Positions 55,370 through 64,000 of a DNA stretch of 64,000 nt are shown here, in pieces. The notes under the pieces were generated by a model. It made no database searches. It was not told the DNA's origin and saw only the letters and a list, made by a program, of their open reading frames with translations. The stretch covers positions 31,512,193-31,576,192 of the forward strand of contig NC_052349.1 in assembly GCF_009727055.1 (NCBI RefSeq), given 5' to 3'. This stretch comes from Benincasa hispida (taxonomy: Eukaryota > Streptophyta > Magnoliopsida > Cucurbitales > Cucurbitaceae). How positions within the stretch are numbered: position 1 is the stretch's first letter; the number at the start of each line of letters is the position of its first letter. The position numbers and the translations under genes are program-made.

Positions 55370-56360
55370 CGTGCCCAGTTTCAACTTACATTGTCATCTC
55401 ACCAGCATTTAGTTACTGCCAGGAACTAATTCCTTAAAATGAAGAACGAATATGGTTAGTGGCCTCATAGTCAATAATCCATGCAGAATCATCATTCTCC
55501 ACTAAACAAGTTTCTAAGACAAGAAAATCATATTTATCTTGTTTGGCCTTCTTCTTTTCTGCCAAATATTTGGGGAAGTTTCTTTTCCAGTACCCATCTT
55601 GGTTTCAATGGAAACACTTTCCCTTGTCAACCTTGACAGGTTGTCTACCCCTTGTACAGCAACTCCTAGGTTAGCAGCAGCTTTCCCCTTTCCACCCTTT
55701 TTCTTTTTCCACTTTCTGGTGTCGAAGAAAGAAGGTACGGACTTAGTTTCAGAGGTCGAACCTTTGTAAAACTTTTTGGAAGGTGAAGCAGCATTTATTT
55801 CACCCTTCTTCTCCTTGCTTTTCAATAAGGATTAGGTTGTAGTCAATCCTATTCAAAATAGCATTACTATGGAAGTGCAGAAAACTTTCAAGTAAAGATT
55901 CCAATATAATACTAACCTAGCTTGCCACATCGATGCTTGACCCATTCATCTCTGCCACATTGAAGTGGATCATCATGTTGAGAACGTGCTCTTGAACAGA
56001 TGCCCCCTCTTGCATACGGGTATTAAAGATGTACTTAAGAGCATTGTGCCTGAGTTATGCAGACGGTTGTTTAAACATTCCCCTCAGGGACTACATGATC
56101 TCACGGACTATGAGCATGGGTCTCATGCTTCTTGGCCAAGACTTTGTTAATACTTGTCAAGATATATGCTCGAGCCTTTGCTCATATGGTTATCGAACAT
56201 TTCGAGGAGCATTGGGAGGTGGAAGGGGAGGACACTCCTCCATGAGGACAAAACGAAGGTCATCGATGATTAAAATAGTGTTGATCGTGTTTTTCTGGCT
56301 AGCATAGTTTTCGCCCATTAATTTATCAGCGGCTAGTAAACTAAGAGTAGCGGTAACCAT
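55370..56360 (-). pseudogene. Copia gag remnant (copy A)
   Basis: From the ATG at 56358-56360 the minus strand reads MVTATLSLLAADKLMGENYA, then NTINTILIIDDLRFVLMEEC and PPLPPPNAPRNVR*. This is the copia-type gag opening (L..DKL.G.NY..W....N). Lower down, the zinc-knuckle block is recognisable across a frameshift (TGKETSPNIWQKRRR stands for HWKRNFPKYLAEKK). A Lys-rich linker (KKKKGGKGKAA) precedes it. Stops and frameshifts are present. Confidence 0.75.
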
Positions 56361-57479
56361 TTTAAATTTGCTAAAAAAAAAACAAACTTATTTTAGTATA
56401 CTTGCATTAAACCACTTTTAAGAAAACCAATCAAGTTTTAGTAAAATAGTCTAGTGTACCCTAAGTGACATCTATTTTGTAATGATGCTTCAGTGATGCA
56501 GGAAAAAAGTCACCATAGGATGATTAAGTGCCCTTTCACTTAAATGAGACATTCTCAACCATTAGACAGAAACAACTATTTATCCCTGTAACTAATAGTC
56601 ACCATTGTTCGGTCCAAAATTTGTTAACATCCTTAACAACTCTGTGCAAATGTAGCCCCTCATTTTAGGTTCTAGAGTCCTACCCCAATGAGCCAACCTT
56701 AGAGAAAAGCTGATTGGAACATGAGACTAAAACAACCATATCCATTTCTGGAGATCAAATAAAGCGTCATGCAATACTGTCATCCTTTAGGGGGACACCC
56801 ACGATGCTTCGAGGTGATGCATGAAACTTTATCCAACCTAATGAGAGAGACCGAGGGATGTGTTGTCACACGTCCCTCTCCCACTTACTATAAACACTAT
56901 CTCCAGTCACCTTGTTATTGACCTACCCAAATACCACCCGTAGGGGGACACCCATGGTGCCTCGAGACCGAGAGTAGATCTCATGGTGTGAACTTTTAGA
57001 GAGAAATTTGTAGAGGTAAAATTGAAGTATCATATACCCCAATTTCCTCCCACTGAGTGTTCTACCTAGAGTTAATTAACTTAGAAAAATTTAGCTACTG
57101 ATTTTATCTAAGTGTTTGTTTAGTTTGCTAAAAAAAAATTTTTGAAACAATTTTGATTCAAGTCTCATTAAATTCTTTAATAGATTTTCATCAAACTTGC
57201 ATGCATGTAACAAATCTATCTAATTCACCTTTCCAGGTAGGTTCCTAGGTAGGGGTGCGACGTTTCCATCGACTTAAGTACCCCAACCTAGCCAGAACCC
57301 GTCTTAGACAAAAGGTCCCTTATAGATACATTTGTTACATATTTAATCTTTTATTAGGAATCAATTTAATCCTATTAAATCGATTTAAAAGGTTAAACTT
57401 AGATTTCTAATCTCATTAGAAATATGATCTTAGGTCTATCTCAATCATATTTTAAAAAAATTTAAAAAAATGATTATAG

Positions 57480-57960
57480 CTTAAGGTTGCATGCAACTCT
57501 TTATTATTGATTTTAATTCTAATTTCATTTATTATAACAATTATAAATAAATGAAACAATTAAAAACCAACCATTGCATGATAAACATACATTAGTTAAT
57601 TATAACATTTATAAATTAACCTAAGGTAATGTCATGCTTCATGCAATATTCATTCATTGCTAATATATAACATTTATATAACTAAGTAATGAACCATGCT
57701 ATAGCATACATTCCATACTAGCCTTATATTATAACACTTATAATATAAATAATGCATGCATACATATATTATAACATTTATACTATATGATGCATGAGCA
57801 TGCTTTATGTAATTTAAATCATGCATATTCATATAGTATAATACTTATAATATAAAATAATGCATGAACATAAATGCATAACCTATGGTGGGTTTTAAAG
57901 CTATATAACATACATTATGACATATAATAAAAACATACATCATATGTATATTTATTTTAA
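57480..57960 (+). repeat. Irregular AT-rich repeats in the copia leader
   Basis: ttataacatttata and ttataacacttataatata style palindromes recur about seven times with atgcatg motifs between them. Units are degenerate and vary in length, so this may be an old array. Confidence 0.6.
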
Positions 57961-58137
57961 AAAATGATGGACCGGGATAGAACCTCTTTAAAAGAATAAC
58001 AAAGGATAATTATTACAAGATTTGAGTCAACCGGTTCGGAACAGGTGAACCGGGCCTAATCGCTTGAACTGAACCGCCTTTCAAAGAACACCTTGCAGTT
58101 GATCGTGTACCAAACACACTATGCGTTGAGTATGAAA

Positions 58138-58415
58138 TACTATGCGATCGCATAGCTAATGACTATACAATGAGCATGATAGTCTACGCAATCGTGTAGC
58201 AAGCAAGTGTTGAATATCAAAATACCGTGTGATCGTTCAGCAAGCGAGCGCTTATGTGATCTTGTAGCAAATGCAACACGATCGTGTAGCAAACTCTACA
58301 TGATTGTGTAGCATTAGCTATGCAATCGTTTAGCAAAAGCTACACAATCGTGTAGAAAATTCTACATGATCGCATAACAAAAGCTACCTGATCGTTTAAC
58401 TCTAGCTACATGATC
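58138..58415 (+). repeat. Array of CGATCG-centred palindromes
   Basis: A ~22-26 bp unit of the form ctacacgatcgtgtagcaaa recurs about 12 times with variation. The best core, cacgatcgtgtag with its flank ctac, is a perfect 16-bp palindrome. It lies in the copia leader, about 330 bp from the primer binding site. Confidence 0.8.
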
Positions 58416-58737
58416 CAAAACCTTTGTTTCGTCTTCTCCATCGAAACCGCGCACTGCAACCCTTCTTTGAAGCCTTCGGAACACCATGAGCAACTTAAAA
58501 CTTAACAAATTTATAGACTCGATTGCAATAATAAGGCCCAAAAACGTAGAGGCCCTTTACAAACAAACTTTGTAAAATAAAGAAAGCGTTAAATTGAGAG
58601 TTCTATCCTGAAAACATCCATCAACAAAGCCATCCACGAACATCTATCATATAAATAGAATGAAGATCATAAAACCCACCGATATTGTAAACGATTCAAT
58701 ACAAGAATGGAATTTGGAATCAGAAACCAACAACCTA

Positions 58738-58750
58738 GCTTTGATACCAA
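58738..58750 (-). other. Primer binding site of the copia element (initiator tRNA-Met)
   Basis: On the minus strand, TTGGTATCAAAGC follows the LTR end after one base. It is one base off the standard TTGGTATCAGAGC complementary to initiator tRNA-Met, the copia primer. Confidence 0.8.
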
Positions 58751-58751
58751 T

Positions 58752-60759
58752 TGAAGGAACTCGTATGAGGAGAACCTTGAGTAGAAGCGGATCGACCAAA
58801 TTCCATTAATTATTGAATACAAAGTTTATAGTAAACATACGAATAGATATGCATTTAAATTAAACCAAACATGCTTTACAAGAAAAGAGTTCAGGAAATA
58901 TTACCTTTGAATAACCTTTTCTTCACGAATCCTCCCTCAAACGGACATGAACCTTTTGAAGATCTTCAAAAATTATTCTTAAACCAAAATCTGAACACTA
59001 CCACAGTGAAACCTCGATATTCTCAAGGTGAAAACCTAGGAGTGGTTGGTTTTGACTATTTTGGTTTAGAGGGAAACTTTAGGTGGAGGATGAAGAAGAT
59101 TGAGAGCTTTTTCACATGAACACTCAAAGATACATAACCCTTTTGCAAACTTTTTCTAATCATTTTCTACCAATGTCAAAAAAGAAAAAGAAAACGATTT
59201 TCTTTTATTCTTCTTACCATAAATAATAACCACCTCACGAAAGTGAGTGGAGAGAAAAGATGGGGAAGGGAGTTATATTATTCAAATAATAATAATATAA
59301 TATAATAAATATGATAAACAAACTTATTCATAGTAATATTTATATTAAATTATATGTTATATTAAATATAACATATAACCTATAGTTTTAATATTGTATT
59401 ATTATACAATATAAACTATAGTTTCTTTTTCTCTATTATATGACATTTAATATAAATCATATTTATATTAATTTAACAACTATGAATCCCATTCATAGAA
59501 AATATATTTGAATCTCATTTCAAATATTTATTTCTCCCATTAAGCTATAATGTTACCAAATACATTATTGACAATGATATTCATATATATTGAAATAATT
59601 TAATTATATCATATATAATTAAATCCCTCAATTAATTTGAACAATTTAAATTAATAAAAAATTTGATTCTCAACTAAATTCTTTTGAGCTACCAAGGGGA
59701 CCTCATGGACCTATAGTTTTGAAGCTCCAACGGTTCGTTTGAATAATTAATTAAACTCTTTAATTAACATTATCTACCATCCGTTAACTGTCGGGCACTC
59801 CACTAAAGATCAACAGCTGTACTCTTCGCATTACAGATATATTTCTGTGTCCATTGGATATAACCAATCAAACAGTACGATTACCTTTCACAAATGGCTT
59901 GTAAGTACAACTAGGCCAAATTACCATTTTGACCTTGTAGTTACATCTAACTTCTTTAGTATCCACTAAATCCTTCTAATGAATAATAGATTCATAGTTG
60001 TACTATGACTAAACCCTTCGCGGGCCAAGAGATAGTGTGGCAACCACATTGTTCAAGACCCGGAATCAGCCCTTAAGAGAGAAATTTATCTACTTACCCC
60101 TGCTTTGGGGAATGAGTGAATTCCAATCTTGTGTAGCTATTCCCAGCTCCCCAATCAGATAAATCTCCAAAATGGTAGGCTTGTTGAATCGGAAATTTGG
60201 TCACTCTCACCGATATAAATCAAAGGACCGCCCTCATAGGTAGAAGTTCACAACTCACTCAGGATTTAGGTCATGTTACCTATGATCGTCCTGGTGAAAT
60301 GTAAGTCTCTATTATGAACGATGTTATATAAAGAGACTAAAAATTTCGTGGTTCGGTCTTATACAAATTTCTTTGTATAGAATATCCCCGCTCACATGTC
60401 TAATACATGAATGATCAGGATCAGATCATTTGTAGCACTTTACAATAATTATAATACCTACAAAGTGAGCCATACTCGTAGTGTCACAAGGATAAGGTGC
60501 CCAGCCTTATCCATATACTACAGACCATTCAGGTTATCGCTTAAACATGATTCACCTGTATGTCTCCACATATATGTTTAAGTTACAAAGATAACCTTGG
60601 ATGTTAGTTTATTGGTTTGTGGTTAATACAATTAAAATATCAAACTTTTTGTAGACAAATGAATAAAATATCATATATTGTATTAATCACATAATGAGTT
60701 TGTTCATACAATGTTTACAAACTATGGGACCCTAGAGATTTAGGACATCAACCCTAACA
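58752..60759 (-). mobile_element. 5' LTR of the minus-strand copia element, 2,008 bp
   Basis: On the minus strand it starts TGTTAGGGTTGATGTCC at 60759 and ends GAGTTCCTTCA at 58752, next to the primer binding site. It shares its ends and many internal blocks with the plus-strand LTR at 45825-47777. The hairpin GGATAAGGTGCCCAGCCTTA lies near 60490. ORFs inside (for example 58871-59119) are not credible. Confidence 0.88.
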
Positions 60760-61392
60760 CAACGACCCTTCACAAATTGCTCGTAAGTACACTTGGGCCA
60801 AATTACCATTTTGTCCCAATAGTTACATCTAACTCTTTAAGTACAACTGATCTCTCTAACGAACAATAAATCTAGTCTAACTATGACCAAACCCCTCTCG
60901 AGCCAGGAGAGGGTGTGGCACCACATTGTTTAATCCTTGGAATCAGCTTCCTAATCAAATGAATCCCCAAAATGGTAGGCTTGTTGAGTCGGCGATCTTA
61001 CCACTCCCACCCATGTAAATTAATGAACCATCTTCATAGGCACGAGTTCACAACTCACTCAGGATTCAGGTCATGTTACCTATGGTCATCCTAGTAAAAT
61101 ATAAGTCCCTTTATGAACAACGTTATATAGTGAGACTAAACATTTTGTGGTCCAGTCTTATACAAACTCCTTTGTATAAAATATTCCTGCTCATATGTCT
61201 CTACATGAATGATCAGGATCAAATCATTTGTAGCGCTTTACAACAATTTTAACATCTACAAAGCGGGCCATACTCGTAGTGTCACCAGGATAAGGTATTC
61301 AGCCTTATCCATCTACTACAGACCATTTATGTTATCACTTAAACATTATCCACCCATATGTCTTTATATACATGTTTAAGCTATAAGATAAC
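60760..61392 (-). mobile_element. Older copia LTR, split by two later insertions
   Basis: The sequence from 60770 repeats the block at 59880-60594 (for example 'cacaaattgctcgtaagtac' against 'cacaaatggcttgtaagtac') in the same orientation. It starts mid-LTR at the copia insertion and stops at 'gataac', where the gypsy LTR begins; its continuation should lie beyond the right window edge. Confidence 0.75.
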
Positions 61393-62992
61393 TGATGACG
61401 GGCAGAAATGAACGTCATCATAGGCCTTTTACTTAGAATTATAAAGGCTGTTAAGTAGAAAATGCGGCGATTATACTTAGAATTCATGAGAAAATGAGTT
61501 TGCATCTATCGACATTAAGAATCTCGCCTAACCCATTATTATGCGTTCAATTGTTCATTTTTGTAGCAATCGCAGAAAGCGATCGCATGCGCGGAAGCCA
61601 TGCCATCGCAAAGACGATCGCATACGGGGAATCTCTCCATTGCAAAGGTGAACGCATACGTTCGATGCATGGATGTTGCGGCCATTAACCGCATACGTCC
61701 ATCGTGTAGAAGTTGTAGTTGTCGAGCGAATGCAGTCATTGCATAGAAGTTGCGGCTACAGAGAATAACCATAATAGAAGGGATGAACGCAAGGTGAGTG
61801 AATGCAAGCAATGAGCGCATAACTTGGGAGTATCAAAAAGATGATGTTGACATTTCACCTACCACCGCGTTACCAGCAGAGATTCAGAAAAGGGACCATT
61901 TGCGTCGTGAGTGTCAGATTCAGAACAGGTCCATTAATGCTGTCGGCGATCAAGCTCTATAATAAAAAGCCGTTAAGTAGAATTTCAAATCATCCAAGGT
62001 TTTTTGCCTAAGGGTCCTGCCTTAGGGTGGATCCTTGTGATCCAGACCAAACGTGAGAAGATAGCTTGAGAGTTCTTCATTCCTTCAACTATTCCGAGTG
62101 ATGACCGAAAGCCTTCGCTGGAGTTAGAGCTCGAGAGAGTCTTACTCCATCATCCATCCATGGCACCACCGGCAACCTTGACACACATCTGCTGGAAGTA
62201 AGATATTGCTTCCAATCGGCCCTCCATTTCTCTTCTTTCTTTGTATTGTATTACATTATGGTTTAAGGGAATTAATACATTATGTGATCAAATGCATTTC
62301 TATATTTTCCTATGATTCCATCTCCCATCTTCATTACTTAGCATCCTTTACTTTCATTGCATCACTGAGGTAAGATTGCTAAGAGTATCGCATACTTAAT
62401 CATGCAACATAGGGATATGAAGCATATAGCAAACCACCGGGAGGTGTGCATTGTATCACGGTCTGCTTGTCCAGGCCTGTTGCCCATGGGGCCTCATGCC
62501 CGATCCAACCCCTTCTAGCATACTTTCATATCATGGTATTTTATATTAGCTTAATTAGCTTGCTTTCTTTACTCATTTTCATTGTAAAGTGACCACTCGC
62601 CCTTTTGCAATATTGCAAGGGATGCAGTTGGCTTTTATTCAGAATGCACTTATGTGGGAGATAAAGATAACAATCATCACTTCCCCATACCCGAGTTAAG
62701 TAGTATCTATAAAGCTGTTGTTTGTGCTTATTGCTTTCTTAGGCCTACTACAATCTTATCTTATTTATTTATCGCAACCTCATAAAGAAAACTGCTTACG
62801 AAAAAACCTTCTTTCCAGGACCCGGTTTTCTAAAACCGTTTCCCTAAAAAACGTGGGGTGGACGGTTGCGAGAGGCACTCGGTGTGCCACCCGCAGTCCG
62901 TATTCAAGGTTGGCTTACATTGTTTATGAAGCTGGCGGAACAAGTGCCGCACAATTGCTAAGAGAAAGCTCCCGAAAGACGCGATTGTGACA
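61393..62992 (+). mobile_element. 5' LTR of the right-edge gypsy element, 1,600 bp
   Basis: Starts TGATGACGGGCAGAAATGAA and ends GATTGTGACA, followed by a primer binding site. It includes GCGATCGC motifs at 61578-61640. The pairing 3' LTR is outside the window. Confidence 0.82.
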
Positions 62993-62994
62993 GT

Positions 62995-63008
62995 TCGGTA
63001 TCAGAGCC
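62995..63008 (+). other. Primer binding site of the right gypsy element
   Basis: TCGGTATCAGAGCC, close to TTGGTATCAGAGCC complementary to initiator tRNA-Met, starts 3 bp after the LTR end. This primer is typical of chromovirus-type gypsy elements. Confidence 0.8.
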
Positions 63009-63075
63009 CAAGTTAGGCTCATAGAGGGAAAGATCAGTGATCATGTAGGCGACGAAGAACCTGAACAAGTCCTAG

Positions 63076-64000
63076 GTGGACAGGCTGGTAGAGATGGAAG
63101 AGCAAATGCTCTACCTGAGAGAGGTCCCAGATAGTATCCGTTTTCTAGAGACTCGGCTACAAGAAGTTGCTGAGAAAGCCGATGGAATTGATGTGGCAGT
63201 GGGCCGCCTAGACGGATTACCCGTCAGAGAATTGATGATGAGAGTAGAGACACTTGAGACCAAAACAGCACGGTCCGGCAGCTTTGAACATGGCGATAGC
63301 TCATCGGGTTCTGTTACCCACATAGAGGAGCGCATCGAAGAGTTGGACGACTCCCAAAAAGCAATAATTCAGATGGTAACCGATTTATCTGAAGACTTTC
63401 GGACGGCCCTTGACGTCTTCAGAGCCGAGATATCGGATGTGAGCGCAAGGGTGAATCTCACCATCCGAGCAGTAGGGAACCAAGCCCCATCTGGGGGAGC
63501 AATGGCAGTAAGCAGAATAAAAATCCCAAAACCGAAACCCTTCTATGGGTTGCGGGAGCAAAAGCCCTGGAAAACTTTATCTTCGACATTGAGCAATACT
63601 TCAAGACGACGAACACGGTGACTGAAGAGTCGAAAGTCACACTAGCAACGATGCATCTGGCTGAAGATGCAAAACTGTGGTAGAGATCGCGATTTGCAGA
63701 CATACAGGAAGGACGATGCATAATTGATACTTGGGATAGATTGAAACAAGAACTTCGTTCATAGTTCTTCCCTGAAAATGTCGAGATCTTAGCTCGACGA
63801 AAACTCCGAGAGTTGAAGCAAACAGGTAACATCAGGGATTACGTAAAACAGTTTGCAGGACTCATGTTGGACATACGCGATATGTCCGAGAAAGAAAAAG
63901 TATTTTGATTTGTCGAAGGGCTGAAAATCGTGGGCGAAATAAATTTATATGAACAGAGAGTACAGGATCTCCCCTCTGCCTATGCGGCAGCGAAACGGCT
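63076..64000 (+). pseudogene. Ty3/gypsy gag (chromovirus-like), broken, runs off the window
   Basis: The first 158 or so residues (MDRLVEMEEQMLYLREVPDS onward) form a long coiled-coil-like N-terminus. A conserved KIPKPKPFYGLRE then precedes a one-base deletion near 63561. In the next frame the retrotransposon gag domain continues: ALENFIFDIEQYFKTTN, VTLATMHLAEDAKLW*RS, CIIDTWDRLKQELRS*FFPE and NVEILARRKLRELKQTGNIR. The chain DYVKQFAGLMLDIRDMSEKE and then VF*FVEGL follow. Three stops (two TAG, one TGA) replace Trp, Gln and Cys codons usual in relatives, each by a single transition or transversion. Such proteins are annotated as Ty3-gypsy gag in melon and cucumber. The 3' part lies outside the window. 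Confidence 0.87.

Larger units (their letters stand above)
56361..58737 (-). other. Long untranslated leader of the copia element
   Basis: About 2.4 kb between primer binding site and gag. It is unusually long and structured: AT-rich 'tataacatttata' blocks recur at 57480-57960 every 60-70 bp, and a CGATCG palindrome array fills 58138-58415. No ORF has a recognised domain. Confidence 0.6.
54477..58751 (-). mobile_element. Copia element, internal region (minus strand), 3' part missing
   Basis: Order on the minus strand: primer binding site (58738-58750), long leader, gag (56360 down to ~55370), GAG-pre-integrase and integrase (55358 down to ~54477). Reverse transcriptase and the 3' LTR are absent; the sequence stops within integrase where the plus-strand LTR begins. 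The 5' LTR is 58752-60759. Confidence 0.8.

Noticed and set aside
58871..59119. 82-aa plus-strand ORF in the copia LTR
   Set aside because: It lies wholly in the 5' LTR of a minus-strand element with no domain.
1..64000. A bacterial-type operon, phage or defence system
   Set aside because: Intron-bearing plant genes, plant transposons and AT-rich spacers throughout; no clusters of prokaryote-like genes were seen.

Overview
This window is nuclear DNA from a flowering plant, almost certainly a eudicot. It is very AT-rich, its genes have introns, and it carries a NAC gene, a receptor kinase and many plant-type retroelements. The gag-like proteins of the gypsy and copia elements most resemble those I know from cucurbit genomes (melon, cucumber, gourds), so Cucurbitaceae is the best guess. 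That guess rests on recall, not on a search.

Only three host genes are convincing, all in the first 25 kb. (1) A three-exon NAC transcription factor of the NAM/CUC1/CUC2 type (8164-13919, +), 293 aa, with a near-consensus miR164 target site in exon 3 and large TE-filled introns. (2) A three-exon gene for a small organelle-type ribosomal protein with a bL33-like C-terminus (19491-20634, +). (3) An intact single-exon leucine-rich-repeat receptor kinase of the phytosulfokine receptor type (21534-24743, -). They look like unrelated neighbours; nothing suggests an operon or joint function.

The rest is mostly transposable elements in nested layers. 1-5404: the 5' part of an Athila/Tat-like gypsy element (minus strand) next to a stack of broken copia LTRs. 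6.9-13.4 kb: foldback MITEs upstream of and inside the NAC introns. 15.3-19.2 kb: a decayed CACTA-like element with a transposase-associated-domain remnant and a striking array of about 90-bp repeats. 27.5 kb: a hAT-like MITE with an 8-bp target duplication. 30.9-37.8 kb: a 5'-truncated LINE cut twice, once by a 4,963-bp Mutator-like element (9-bp perfect target duplication) and once by a 344-bp LTR-like insert (5-bp duplication). The LINE reading frame stays in register across both. 39.35-42.07 kb: a second, internally deleted Mutator-like element. 42.7-64 kb: copia and gypsy elements in both orientations, including the 5' two-thirds of a minus-strand copia and, at the right edge, the 5' LTR and gag of a chromovirus-like gypsy element.

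I saw no rRNA, tRNA or CRISPR. The points most worth following up are the miR164 site, the two LINE insertions that can be undone exactly, the complementary GA/TC arrays inside the first Mutator-like element, the shared hairpin in the copia LTRs, the palindromic CGATCG arrays, and the CACTA minisatellite.
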